This document shows, piece after piece, positions 45,328 to 55,400 of a DNA stretch of 64,000 nt. Origin of the DNA: Psychroflexus sediminis (GTDB lineage Bacteria > Bacteroidota > Bacteroidia > Flavobacteriales > Flavobacteriaceae); assembly GCF_900099815.1 (NCBI RefSeq), contig NZ_FNCW01000007.1, forward strand, positions 106,222 through 170,221. The letters run 5' to 3'. The position numbers and the translations under genes were made by a program. The first letter of the stretch is position 1. Every line of letters starts with the position of its first letter. The notes under the pieces are model-generated. The model was given only the letters and a program-made list of their open reading frames with translations, did not search any database and was not told where the DNA came from.

Positions 45328-45957
45328 TTATCTGATGGAAAGCACTAAATCTTCGGACACTACAAACACATCTTCATCTTCTTCAGGCTCAATCAAAAAA
45401 TGACCGGTGAATGCTCCAAAAGCCGGTAAGATAAGCTGATGTTCTTTCTTGTAAAAACAAGATAATTTCAATTGTTGACGGCCCTCTCCTCTCAATCTAA
45501 ACCCGGGATGCAAATGTCCGCAGATATTATAGAATCCCCCTTTTTCCTCCGGGTGATGCGTCAAATACAAAGCCCCGCGGGTGATTTCTGGAACTACTTT
45601 TATGCCGAGATCTTCAAAATGATAGGAGGGAATAATATCGTGGTTCCCTATGACAAGCGTCATTCTAAGCCGTTGCATATTTACCCAGGCTGTAAACCTG
45701 TCCCAGTCTTTATTTTGGGTCGAATGAAATAAGTCTCCTAAAAACAGGATCTCTTCAGGTTGAAATTCTTCCAGGATCTGATTTAGTTTTTTGAAATTTT
45801 CCAAACCCACTCGACTTGGCAAAGCACTCCCATTTTTTCTGAAATGGTCAACTTTTCCAAAATGGACATCGGCGATCAAAACTGTATTTTGGGATGGCCA
45901 GTACAGACATCCGCTTGGGTGCATTATGAATTCTTCTTGTCCGTAATTAAGTTGCAA
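45328..45957 (-). CDS. pdeM: Ligase-associated DNA damage response endonuclease PdeM
   Basis: The 209-residue calcineurin-like phosphoesterase has ADVHFGK (29-35), GDLFHS (74-79), GNHD (104-107), LTHHPEE and GHLHPG metal motifs. Together with the family-specific opening this matches PdeM, a DNA endonuclease normally encoded with an ATP-dependent DNA ligase and a Lhr-like helicase. Those partners are not adjacent here. The start is a TTG (45957-45955) because an in-frame stop lies two codons upstream and the next ATG would remove the first beta-strand. Confidence 0.87.
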   Translation of the reverse strand: MQLNYGQEEFIMHPSGCLYWPSQNTVLIADVHFGKVDHFRKNGSALPSRVGLENFKKLNQILEEFQPEEILFLGDLFHSTQNKDWDRFTAWVNMQRLRMTLVIGNHDIIPSYHFEDLGIKVVPEITRGALYLTHHPEEKGGFYNICGHLHPGFRLRGEGRQQLKLSCFYKKEHQLILPAFGAFTGHFLIEPEEDEDVFVVSEDLVLSIR

Positions 45958-46026
45958 ACTTTATGGTTTAAATTTTTAATTCTGAAATTAATACTACTAA
46001 ACAAAGGAAGTTTATAGGCCTTTGCT

Positions 46027-47340
46027 TCAGCTGTCCAGTCTGGAAGTGAACTGCTTCAGCTTTCCGCTTTCTGAGCGCTCCAGCTCATCTTTTCTTTCAA
46101 AAACAATCGTCAGGCCCTTTTCCAGATAAGTTTCAATAGCCTTGGTCATTTTTTGCTTTTGTGATTCTTCCAGTTCACCAGTAGCTTTATATTGAATTAC
46201 AAATTTAGTTAAGTCTTCCTGTACAATTTTAATTTCTTTTACCTGTCCAGAATCTTCGATTACAGATTTGGTCACATAATAAAAACTCAGGGCGGGAACT
46301 TTTTTCCCGCTTGGCAGAATAACAAACTCGTTGGTTCTGCCCGTTAAAGATTTTAAAATTTGAGTTTTAGGGGTCGATTTTTCATCGATTACTCCCCGGT
46401 CTCCTATTTGATACCGAATAAAAGGGTGGGCTTTATTGTACAATGACGTAATGACAACATCCCCTTCTTCGCCATAAGGCAAAGCATAACCATCGGCATC
46501 AACTATTTCAACATAAATTGTTTTAGTATTGATCTGCCATTCCCCTCGCGGGTTTTCAAAGGCAATCACATCCAATTCACTGGCGCCGTATTCATTGACC
46601 ACTGGAATGCCCAGCTGATTTTCAAGAAGCTTCCTGTCCTCATCAAAAAGCATTTCACTCGTCGTAATACAAACTTTTAAGCTTGGGCAAACCGAGCTTA
46701 GAACGGTCTGTTGTTCTCTCAGAAACTTAGCAAAAAGAACGATAGAGCTGGTGTAACCATTGATGTAGTCAAAAGGTTTTTCTTGAAATAACTTCAAAAA
46801 CTTATGCAGGTTATTTTCAGATAAATCGAAAATATCAAATCGATGCCGATTGGCTAAAAGATCTTTGAGGCGTTCCTTTTTATAGCCAACAACATCCTTA
46901 GGAATACCGTAAAAGCGGGCCTCGAAAGAAGAATTTACATCGATTCCATGTTGTTGGTACAGCCAAATGATGTGAGCCCATGTAAGTGCATGGGCATATT
47001 TGTCTTTCGCAAAAATAAAAGGGTGACCACTAGACCCCGATGTTTTATTTACAAATACTTTCGATTTCTTAAAGCCCTTACTCAGGCGTTCGCCAAGTGG
47101 TTTCTGTAAATCCGCTTTAGTCATCACAGGAATTTCATCCCATGAATTATAATGCGTCTGCTGAATAAATTTAGAATAGTTTGAATTGCTCTTCAGATGA
47201 AAATCAAGAATACGCTCTCGCCGTTTTTCATCGTAATTTGGAAAATCCGCATCAGAAATTTCCAGAATAGATTCAAATTCCTTTTGAGCTTTTTTTATAG
47301 GAAACCCCTTTAAACTTAAAATTTTTTTAAATCGATTCAC
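46027..47340 (-). CDS. Phenylacetate-CoA ligase-like (PaaK/CapK) AMP-binding protein
   Basis: The 437-residue adenylate-forming enzyme shows the phosphate loop KTSGSSGHPF (about 99-108), the NEYGASELDVIAFE motif (about 247-260) and the hinge region HPFIRYQIGDRG. PaaK/CapK-like ligases activate aryl or other carboxylic acids as adenylates. No other phenylacetate-degradation gene is nearby; CapK-type members occur with polysaccharide or lipid biosynthesis. The gene is divergent from purD. The substrate is unknown. Confidence 0.85.
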   Translation of the reverse strand: MNRFKKILSLKGFPIKKAQKEFESILEISDADFPNYDEKRRERILDFHLKSNSNYSKFIQQTHYNSWDEIPVMTKADLQKPLGERLSKGFKKSKVFVNKTSGSSGHPFIFAKDKYAHALTWAHIIWLYQQHGIDVNSSFEARFYGIPKDVVGYKKERLKDLLANRHRFDIFDLSENNLHKFLKLFQEKPFDYINGYTSSIVLFAKFLREQQTVLSSVCPSLKVCITTSEMLFDEDRKLLENQLGIPVVNEYGASELDVIAFENPRGEWQINTKTIYVEIVDADGYALPYGEEGDVVITSLYNKAHPFIRYQIGDRGVIDEKSTPKTQILKSLTGRTNEFVILPSGKKVPALSFYYVTKSVIEDSGQVKEIKIVQEDLTKFVIQYKATGELEESQKQKMTKAIETYLEKGLTIVFERKDELERSESGKLKQFTSRLDS

Positions 47341-47416
47341 AGAATTTTAAACAGTTTCATTAGCGAAGCAATTTACAAAGATTTACTTTTGAAGCCTAAT
47401 CTAAGCACATTATCTC

Positions 47417-48700
47417 ATGAACGTATTGATCCTTGGAAGCGGCGGACGCGAACATACATTAGCACATCAAATTTCAAAAAGTTCAACCTGCAACAAGCTG
47501 TTTGTAGCTCCCGGTAATGCCGGTACTTCACTCTGCGCTACAAATCTGGAATTAGATATTCTCAATTTTGAAAAGGTTGCCAAAAGCATCAGAAACCATG
47601 ACATACAGATGCTTATTGTGGGCCCGGAAGCTCCCCTTGTAGAAGGCATTAAAGATTATTTTGATGAAAGAGAAGAATTTTCAGACCTAAAAATCATCGG
47701 TCCCTCCAAGCGTGGAGCCCTGCTGGAAGGAAGCAAGGAGCGTGCTAAGCAATTTATGAGAGATCACATGGTCCCAACCGCAGCCTACCGAAGTTTTAGT
47801 AAAGATAGTTTAGAAGCTGGAAAGGAATTTTTAAAAACCATGCATCCCCCTTATGTATTAAAAGCTGACGGACTTGCAGGTGGTAAAGGCGTTTTGATTT
47901 TAAAGCAATTGCATGAAGCCCAGGACGAACTTGAAAACATGCTGACCAACAGCAAATTTGGGAAAGCCTCAGAAAAAGTAGTTATAGAAGAGTTTTTAAA
48001 TGGAATTGAGCTTAGTGTTTTCGTACTTACCGATGGCAAAAATTACCTCACACTTCCCAATGCTAAAGATTACAAACGCATAGGAGAAGCAGATACAGGG
48101 CTTAACACCGGCGGAATGGGTGCTATCTCTCCGGTTCCTTTTGCTGATGAGGCTTTCATGAAAAAAGTAGATGAAAGAATCATCAAGCCCAGTATTGATG
48201 GACTTTATAAAGAAGGTATTGACTTTACAGGCTTTTTATTTATCGGCTTGATGAAAGTGGGCGATGAACCCTTCGTGGTAGAATATAACGTCAGAATGGG
48301 CGATCCGGAAACTGAAGTTGTCATTCCAAGAATAAAAAATGACTTATTAGATGTTTTGTCCAAAACCGCTGAAGCCCAAATTCAGGATGTTCAGCTTGAA
48401 ATCAGTTCTCAGCATGCTGCAACGGTTATGCTGGTTTCGGGTGGTTACCCAGGAACTTATGAAAAAGGGAAGGTGATTTCAGGTTTGGATAAAATTGAGG
48501 AAAATAAAGACGTATTTATTTGCCACGCAGGCACCCAAAAAGCAAACGATGAAATTCGTACAAACGGAGGTCGAGTAATCGCTGTCACCGCTTTTGGAGA
48601 GACGTTTCAAAAGGCCTTGGAAAAAGCTTACGAAAACGTGGATCACATAAATTTTAAGGGAATGTACTACAGGAAAGACTTAGGCAAAGACTTAGTCTAA
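47417..48700 (+). CDS. purD: Phosphoribosylamine-glycine ligase
   Basis: The 427-residue ATP-grasp enzyme performs the second step of purine synthesis. The N-terminal MNVLILGSGGREHTLAHQIS, the ATP-grasp lid region LKADGLAGGKGVLIL and the GFLFIGLM/EYNVRMGDPETE metal-binding segment are all present. It overlaps the convergent small membrane-protein gene by nine bases. Confidence 0.97.
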   Translation: MNVLILGSGGREHTLAHQISKSSTCNKLFVAPGNAGTSLCATNLELDILNFEKVAKSIRNHDIQMLIVGPEAPLVEGIKDYFDEREEFSDLKIIGPSKRGALLEGSKERAKQFMRDHMVPTAAYRSFSKDSLEAGKEFLKTMHPPYVLKADGLAGGKGVLILKQLHEAQDELENMLTNSKFGKASEKVVIEEFLNGIELSVFVLTDGKNYLTLPNAKDYKRIGEADTGLNTGGMGAISPVPFADEAFMKKVDERIIKPSIDGLYKEGIDFTGFLFIGLMKVGDEPFVVEYNVRMGDPETEVVIPRIKNDLLDVLSKTAEAQIQDVQLEISSQHAATVMLVSGGYPGTYEKGKVISGLDKIEENKDVFICHAGTQKANDEIRTNGGRVIAVTAFGETFQKALEKAYENVDHINFKGMYYRKDLGKDLV

Positions 48701-48940
48701 GTCTGAATTTTTTCCTAAATATGAGTGAGCTATGACGCTCTTATTTTCTTCACCCCTATCATCGAATTTTTTTAACTGTTTCATCCAGTAAAAAAACGCT
48801 GCAAAGGCGATGAGTACAAAAACAAAATTTAAGCCGTTAGCAGCCCACCAGGAATCCTCTTGCAAAGCTCTTAAAGCGTCCAAAGGGATAAATAAAAAAT
48901 CTTCAAATAAACTTGCAATACCCTGAAAAAAATCCTTCAT
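48692..48940 (-). CDS. Small single-span membrane protein, DUF6341-like
   Basis: The 82-residue protein has an aromatic N-terminal part (FFQGIASLFEDFLFIPLDAL), one membrane helix (about 35-53) and a charged tail. It resembles the flavobacterial DUF6341 family; function is unknown. It is divergently transcribed from the DUF6427-like gene from an almost palindromic promoter region. Confidence 0.65.
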   Translation of the reverse strand: MKDFFQGIASLFEDFLFIPLDALRALQEDSWWAANGLNFVFVLIAFAAFFYWMKQLKKFDDRGEENKSVIAHSYLGKNSDLD

Positions 48941-48959
48941 GACTCTGTTATATTATATT

Positions 48960-48974
48960 TACTTTGCAAAAGTA
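48960..48974. promoter_or_regulatory. Overlapping divergent -7 boxes forming a near-palindrome
   Basis: TACTTTGCAAAAGTA reads TACTTTTG on the minus strand (a TAnnTTTG match for the DUF6341-like gene) and TTACTTTG on the plus strand (a weaker match for the DUF6427-like gene). The two boxes overlap in a 15-base imperfect palindrome between the divergent genes. Confidence 0.4.
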
Positions 48975-48986
48975 ACAAAATAGACC

Positions 48987-49913
48987 ATGCTAACAAGACT
49001 TTTTAGTCATTCTAAACCTATCGCTTTTGCTATCCTGAGTATTTTATTTGCTATAGCTTTTGTTGTTGAAAATTTTATCTCAACTACAACGGGATTCAGT
49101 GCATCCATAATTTTTAGTAAACTTGGTGTTTTAGCTGTTTTCCTGTTGATTGTATTTCTTCTCAATTTTATGGTGAAACGCAATAAAATTCACCAACATC
49201 ACACCTTTGCAGCTTCCAGTTTTGTTCTGCTGATTATCGCCTTTCCGGAAATACTAAGATCTACAGAGTTCGTATTTAGTTACTTCTTTTTGCTTCTATC
49301 CTTCAGAAGAATTCTTAGCTTAAAAACCAATACAAATTTTAAGCAAAAGCTTTTTGATTCCAGTTTTTTACTTTCTATTTCTATATGGTTTGAACCCTTT
49401 CACTGGCTATTTATAGCAGTCATTTATTTTGGCGTCATTATGTATGCTTCCCAAAACTATAGACACTTCATCATCCCTGTTGTTGGACTTGCTGTAGGTT
49501 TCGTACTTCGCCTTTGTTATTTTTTAATTTTTGAAAATAAATGGATAGGTTTTCAGGATTATTTACCAGAATTCACGGGTATAGATTTCTTTTTTGACAG
49601 CTTTAAGTATGGAAGTTTACTCGGACTTTTATTGCTGATTTTGGTTTGGATTATTTTCCAGCTACCTGTTATCTTCAATAGAGCAAAACTTCATCAAAGC
49701 GAAAGCTTAAGTATTGTTTTATTTTTTATGTTGATTTCAATTGCTGTTATGATTTTCAATAATTCTCCTTTAGCTATGGATGCCATTTATTTAGTGTGGC
49801 CATTATCTATATTGATTGGAAACTATTTTCAGCTGAAGTCTACAAAAAAATGGATTAAAGAGGTATTCTACATGATTTTCCTGGCTGGAATTGTATTTTC
49901 AGCTTTATATTAG
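48987..49913 (+). CDS. Multi-span membrane protein, DUF6427-like
   Basis: The 308-residue protein has about nine to ten hydrophobic helices with short loops and no soluble domain. It resembles the flavobacterial DUF6427 family; no catalytic motif was recognised. Polytopic proteins of this shape include envelope-polymer enzymes and transporters, and the neighbouring LPS glycosyltransferase gene gives weak support for an envelope role. Confidence 0.7.
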   Translation: MLTRLFSHSKPIAFAILSILFAIAFVVENFISTTTGFSASIIFSKLGVLAVFLLIVFLLNFMVKRNKIHQHHTFAASSFVLLIIAFPEILRSTEFVFSYFFLLLSFRRILSLKTNTNFKQKLFDSSFLLSISIWFEPFHWLFIAVIYFGVIMYASQNYRHFIIPVVGLAVGFVLRLCYFLIFENKWIGFQDYLPEFTGIDFFFDSFKYGSLLGLLLLILVWIIFQLPVIFNRAKLHQSESLSIVLFFMLISIAVMIFNNSPLAMDAIYLVWPLSILIGNYFQLKSTKKWIKEVFYMIFLAGIVFSALY

Positions 49914-49956
49914 AAAGACCATTGCCATTTGCAAAGTCTGTTTTAAAAACACTTGG

Positions 49957-49964
49957 TATATTTG
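49957..49964 (+). promoter_or_regulatory. Putative -7 box TATATTTG before the DUF4254 gene
   Basis: TATATTTG (TAnnTTTG) ends 21 bases before the ATG. A TTTG about 26 bases upstream (49928-49931) is a rather distant candidate -33 element. Confidence 0.45.
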
Positions 49965-49985
49965 TAAACACACAAATGCAAAACT

Positions 49986-50594
49986 ATGTTTTCAGAAAAA
50001 GCTAATAGAATATTCCAAAGCGTCATTGAAACTTATCACGTAAAAGATGATGTCGATCAAGAATTCAAAAATCCATTTGATAAAAAAGAGACCCTTATTG
50101 AGCATTTATTATATAGAAAATGCTGGATAGATACAGTTCAATGGCATTATGAAGATCTCATAAGGGATCCTGAAATTTCTCCTGAAGATGCTCTAAAGCT
50201 CAAAAGAAAAATAGATGCTTCCAATCAAGACAGGACCGATACGGTGGAATTTATCGACAGTTATTTTTTGGATCTTTTCAACACCATAGAGCCAAAGCTT
50301 AAAGCTAAAATCAATACGGAAAGTCCTGCCTGGGGAATAGACAGGCTCTCTATTTTGGCTTTGAAGATTTATCATATGAACGAAGAAGCCAACAGAACCA
50401 ATGCTTCTGAAAAACATCAAATTGCCTGTAAAGCAAAGCTTGATGTACTGCTGGAACAACAAAGAGACTTATCCCTGGCTATAGATCAACTTCTGGAAGA
50501 CATCAAGGTTGGTGACAAGTACATGAAAGTTTACAAGCAAATGAAAATGTACAACGATGATGAAATGAATCCTGTCCTGAGAAGTAAGCAATAG
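49986..50594 (+). CDS. DUF4254 domain-containing protein
   Basis: The 202-residue, mostly helical, charged protein has the DUF4254 look: DTVQWHYEDLIRDPEISPED (about 49-68), RKIDASNQDRTDTVEFIDSY and a coiled C-terminal half. No signal peptide or membrane helix is present. DUF4254 genes in Bacteroidota are often next to glycosyltransferases, as here (one-base gap to the GT9 gene), which suggests a link to LPS or surface-glycan synthesis. Function is unknown. Confidence 0.8.
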   Translation: MFSEKANRIFQSVIETYHVKDDVDQEFKNPFDKKETLIEHLLYRKCWIDTVQWHYEDLIRDPEISPEDALKLKRKIDASNQDRTDTVEFIDSYFLDLFNTIEPKLKAKINTESPAWGIDRLSILALKIYHMNEEANRTNASEKHQIACKAKLDVLLEQQRDLSLAIDQLLEDIKVGDKYMKVYKQMKMYNDDEMNPVLRSKQ

Positions 50595-50595
50595 A

Positions 50596-51636
50596 ATGAA
50601 GCAGCCTAGCCACATTCTGGTGATACGCTTATCTGCTATGGGGGATGTGGCTATGACGGTTCCTGTTCTCTCTCAGTTGCTGGAAACCTATCCGAAACTA
50701 AAAATCACAGTCCTCACCAAGCCTTTTTTTGCTCATTTATTTGAACATATTGAACGAATAAATGTCGTGAAAGCTGAAGTTAAAACCAAGCATAAAGGAA
50801 TTTCTGGTTTGTGGCTGATGGCTAAGCAGCTTCATAAGTTGGAAATTGATGCTATAGCCGATTTACACAACGTCTTAAGATCACGCATTCTATGTGGGTT
50901 CTTAAAAATCTTCGGTCATGAATACTTCAGAATAGATAAGGGAAGAACAGAAAAAAAAGCATTAACCCGGCCAAATGATAAGATTTTTAAGCCTTTAAAA
51001 AGCACACATCAGCGTTATGCAGAGGTGTTCAAAAAACTGAAATTACCAGTAGATAAAGAAATACAAATAAAAAAAATACAACTTCCGCTGCCTTCTGAAG
51101 TTGAATCTTCTTTGAATTGGGATAGCTCAAAAAAATGGATAGGTATTGCTCCGTTTGCAGCGCATTCCCCTAAGCAATATCCTTTGAAACTGATGAAAAA
51201 AGTCATTTCAAAATTAAGTGAAGACAAAAACAGTCAAATTCTGTTATTTGGGGGCAGTAAAAAGGAAGTAAGGAAACTAAAAGCCTTAGCCCATGATTTT
51301 AGCAACTGCGAAAGTGTTGCAGGAAGGTTTAGTTTTTCTGAAGAATTACAATTGATATCAAACTTGGATGTCATGTTGTCAATGGATAGCGGAAACGGTC
51401 ATTTGGCAGCCATGTTTGGTGTAAAAGTGGTTACTATTTGGGGAGCAACCCATCCTTTTGCAGGCTTTGCGCCTTTCGGTCAAACCCGAGAACAGCAAGT
51501 CTTCCCAAATCTTGAAAAGTACCCTTTATTACCCACTTCTATTTATGGAAACAAAAAGGTGAAAGGATACAAAAAAGTCATGCATGATATCGCTGCAGAA
51601 GATGTTTTCCAAAAAGTGAAATCCAATTTAGTTTAG
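50596..51636 (+). CDS. Glycosyltransferase family 9 (LPS heptosyltransferase-like)
   Basis: The 346-residue GT-B enzyme starts with ILVIRLSAMGDVAMTVPVLS, the donor/acceptor loop of GT9 enzymes, and has GIAPFAAHSPKQYPL and the C-terminal nucleotide-sugar site MDSGNGHLAAMFGVKVVTIW. The family adds ADP-heptose to the LPS inner core at the inner membrane; the exact acceptor is unclear. It is co-transcribed with the DUF4254 gene and converges on sodA across a shared terminator. Confidence 0.9.
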   Translation: MKQPSHILVIRLSAMGDVAMTVPVLSQLLETYPKLKITVLTKPFFAHLFEHIERINVVKAEVKTKHKGISGLWLMAKQLHKLEIDAIADLHNVLRSRILCGFLKIFGHEYFRIDKGRTEKKALTRPNDKIFKPLKSTHQRYAEVFKKLKLPVDKEIQIKKIQLPLPSEVESSLNWDSSKKWIGIAPFAAHSPKQYPLKLMKKVISKLSEDKNSQILLFGGSKKEVRKLKALAHDFSNCESVAGRFSFSEELQLISNLDVMLSMDSGNGHLAAMFGVKVVTIWGATHPFAGFAPFGQTREQQVFPNLEKYPLLPTSIYGNKKVKGYKKVMHDIAAEDVFQKVKSNLV

Positions 51637-51644
51637 AGCAAAAA

Positions 51645-51667
51645 AAACTGCCCAAATCGGGCAGTTT
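51645..51667. terminator. Bidirectional terminator between the GT9 gene and sodA
   Basis: A perfect 9-bp stem (AAACTGCCC / GGGCAGTTT) with an AAATC loop, flanked by A-rich sequence on the left and T-rich on the right, lies between the two convergent stop codons. Confidence 0.85.
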
Positions 51668-51688
51668 CTATTCTTATATATGCTAAAC

Positions 51689-52297
51689 TTATTTGTTTTC
51701 AGAATAACGTTTAGCTACTTCTTCCCAATTGATCACTTCAAAGAAATGTTCAATATACTCTGGTCTTTTATTTTGATAGTTGAGATAATACGCATGTTCC
51801 CAAACATCAATTCCTAAAATAGGAGTTCCTCCTGCACCAACATTGGGCATTAATGGATTGTCCTGATTTGGAGTAGAAGCAACTTCTAGTTTTCCGTCGT
51901 TATGTACAGTTAACCAGGCCCATCCAGATCCAAACTGACCTGCAGCTGCATTTGAAAATGCATCTTTAAACGCTTCAAATGAACCGAAAGATTCATCGAT
52001 TGCTTTGGCTAACTCACCTGATGGTTTTCCGCCACCATTTGGCGACATAATTTTCCAGTACAATCTGTGATTATAAAAACCTCCGCCGTTATTTCTTACA
52101 GCAGTGTTGGATAAATCCAGATTGATTAGTATATTTTCAATGGTTTTACCTTCCAAATCTGTACCTTCAATGGCATTATTCAATTTAGAGGTATATCCAG
52201 CATGGTGCTTACCATGATGAATTTCCATTGTTTTTTTATCGATATGTGGCTCAAGTGCATCATGAGCATAGTCTAATTTTGGTAATTCAAAAGCCAT
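51689..52297 (-). CDS. sodA: Superoxide dismutase, Mn-type (Fe/Mn family)
   Basis: The 202-residue enzyme has the four metal ligands H27, H77, D164 and H168. The NNGGGFYNH segment and the NQD motif (glutamine about 145) follow manganese-type enzymes rather than the iron type, although cambialistic behaviour is possible. No signal peptide, so it is cytosolic. A TATTTTTG box lies upstream. Confidence 0.94.
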   Translation of the reverse strand: MAFELPKLDYAHDALEPHIDKKTMEIHHGKHHAGYTSKLNNAIEGTDLEGKTIENILINLDLSNTAVRNNGGGFYNHRLYWKIMSPNGGGKPSGELAKAIDESFGSFEAFKDAFSNAAAGQFGSGWAWLTVHNDGKLEVASTPNQDNPLMPNVGAGGTPILGIDVWEHAYYLNYQNKRPEYIEHFFEVINWEEVAKRYSENK

Positions 52298-52327
52298 AAT
52301 TTGTATTTTTTGTTAATTTATTGATAT

Positions 52328-52335
52328 CAAAAATA
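52328..52335 (-). promoter_or_regulatory. Putative sodA -7 box TATTTTTG
   Basis: On the minus strand TATTTTTG (TAnnTTTG) ends 30 bases upstream of the sodA ATG. Confidence 0.4.
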
Positions 52336-52468
52336 ACTATTAAGACTTTGACTTAGGATTATTTGATGTTATATTTTACTTAAAACAAAATCTGACATAC
52401 TCAGGATAGCTTTGATTTTTTGAAAACTATTATCCTTAGATTTATTACCTTACCCTTAAAATTGAAGA

Positions 52469-55400
52469 ATGCCTCTACAGTCCAATTTCACCATATTTAA
52501 TGCTTCAGCAGGTTCCGGAAAAACCTTTAAGCTTGCAGAACGTTATTTAACTTTACTGCTTTCATCTCCAAAAAACACGAGTTTTCAGAACATCCTGGCC
52601 ATAACCTTCACCAACAAAGCCGTTGGAGAAATGAAATCTAGAATTTTAGAGTATCTCACGCTCTTCTCAAAAGGTGAACCTCAGCTGGAAGGCGACGCGA
52701 TGTTTAAACTGATAAGAGAAAACACGAAACTATCCTCAGGCCAGATTCAGAAGAAATCCTACTTTATTTTAAAAGAAATCCTGGACAATTATGCAGCTTT
52801 TGAAATTTCAACTATAGATGCTTTTACCCATAGAATCATAAGAACCTTCGCCAAAGACCTGGGCTTATCCATGAATTTTGATATTGAAATGGACACCCTG
52901 CAGGTTTTAGAACTGGCTGTAGAACGAGTGGTAGAAAAAGCAGGAAGCGATGAAGAACTGACGGAAGTTCTGATTGATTTTGCTTTAGAAAAAGTAAACG
53001 ATGACAAAAGCGGCAATATAAGCCTGGACATTTTTGAGGCGTCAAAACTGCTTTTGAATGAGAAAGATGAAATTTTTGTCTCCTCTTTGAATGCGTTTGG
53101 ACTTGAAGACTTTAAGCAGCTAAAAACCAGACTGGCTGAAGACATGAATTCTATCACTGAAAAACTTAAGACAATTGGAGATGAGTTTTTGATGAGACTG
53201 AATAAAAACGGATTGGAATTTAAAGATTTTAAAGGGGGCTGGTTGCCAAAGTTTTTTGAAAAATTAAGTGAGGATCATCCTGGAATTGGTTTTGATGCCA
53301 AGTGGCAAGAAACTATTGATGAAGAAGATACTTATGTGAACAAAAAGCAGAGTGAAGACAAAAAACGACTCATCTTTTCCATGCGAGACTTCATAGTTGA
53401 GCAATATGCGCTTAGTAAAAAGTTGTTTTTAGACCGTAAATTCTTTGAAAAAATTCATAAAAATATCACTCAGCTTTCCTTGCTTAGCGCCGTGAATTCT
53501 GAAATGGAACTGATTAAGAAAGAGCAGAATATCATGCTGATTTCTGACTTCAACAAAAAGATAAGCGATGAAATAAAAAAACAGCCTGCTCCCTTTATTT
53601 TTGAACGCCTGGGTGAGAAATTTCAGCATTATTTTATCGATGAATTTCAAGATACTTCACGCATGCAATGGGAGAATTTAATTCCGCTCACCGGCAATGC
53701 GCTGGCCTCGCTTTTTGAAGGAGAAAGCCCGGGAACCTTAACCCTTGTTGGTGATGCCAAGCAATCTATTTACGCCTGGAGAGGTGGCGATGCGCATCAA
53801 TTTATGAATTTATCCAGGGGAGACTCCCCTTTTCCTATACAACCTGGTTTGGAGACCTTGAGTACTAATTTCAGAAGTAGTCAGGCCATTATAAAATTCA
53901 ATAATGAGTTTTTTGAATATGTAGGAGAACACCTCAAGGATGAAAGCCTGAAAACTCTTTTAAAAGGCAAAAACTTAATTCAATCTGCTCATAAACCCGA
54001 AAAAGGTTTTGTGAACTTAAAATTTATTAAGGCTAAATCCACTGAAGAACGGGATCAAATTTACCCGATAGAGGTCTTAGACATCATAAAGAAAAAACAA
54101 GAACAGGGTTTTAAGCTTGGCGACCTCTGCATTTTAGTTCGTAAAAAAAAGGAGGGCATTAACATCGCAGAATTTCTCAACCAGCATGAGATTCCGATCA
54201 TTTCTTCTGAAACCTTACTGATTAATTCTGACGAACAGGTTCGGTTTATCCTGGAGCTTATGAGTGTGTTGAACGATGAGCTAGACGAAATCTCCAAAGC
54301 TAAAATTCTGGAAGCTTTAAGCATAAGATTATCCTATTCCGAAGAAGAAAGATTTAATCTCCTGAAGAAAACCCTCAACAAAGACCAAGACCTGTTTTGG
54401 AAAACTTTGAACGATTTAGGCTTTTCTTTTGACCCCAATCATTTTCACAGCCTCCCTTTTTATGATGCTGTGGAGTACCTAATCGGTCATTTTGGACTCG
54501 ACAAAACAGCCAATGCCTATCTTCAATTTTTTCTTGATGAAGTTTTCGAATTCACTTTAAAGCAAGATGGAAATCTAAGTGCGTTTTTAAGTCACTGGAG
54601 CCTGCAACACGAAAAGAAAAGCATTATCAGCACAGATAATGAAAATGCAGTTCAAATTATGACTGTTCATAAAAGCAAGGGCTTACAATTCCCTGTTGTC
54701 ATTTTTCCTTACGCCAAGCAACAAATAGATGACACCAAAAGAAGCCACCTTTGGGTAGGTCTCCCAGAAAAATTCAAACTTCCCGTTGCCTTAATCACTT
54801 ATCCAAGCAAGGACATTGAACATTCGCTTTATTCTGAAAATTATCTCAATTTGATTGATCACCTGGAGATGGAAAATATAAATATTCTTTATGTAGCGCT
54901 CACACGAGCAGCTGACGAGCTATTTATCCTTTCTGAAGATGATAGAGATAAGAACGGGGGCATAAAATCAAACACGTTTTCCGGATTATTTATGGGTTAT
55001 CTGCAAAAATCTCAATCTATAAACATAGAGCCGGATGTTGATTATCACTGGGGAGAAAGTATTACTCCGGAACAGGATATCAACACAAATGAAAGAATCG
55101 AACATAAAAATTTGAGGTTTCATTCTCCTTCACCACATTTGGATTTATCTCTGGTTACAACAGCGGGAAAGCTTTGGAACGAAGAACTTGAAAAAGCTTT
55201 GGAAGAGGGTAATTTAATCCACTCTTTGCTATCGCAAATCAAGTCTGCCAACGCTATAGATTCATCCTTATCCAGGCATATTGATAAAGGATTTATAGAA
55301 CAGGAAAAACAGGAATTTTATCGAAAAAAAGTAATTTCAATTATAACACATAAGGATCTGGCAGATTTTTTTACGGAGGCTTATCAAGTCTGGACTGAAA

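Noticed and set aside
52789..53157. Long serine-rich open frame antisense to addA
   Set aside because: It is a shadow of the AddA coding sequence; the plus-strand frame has unambiguous helicase motifs.
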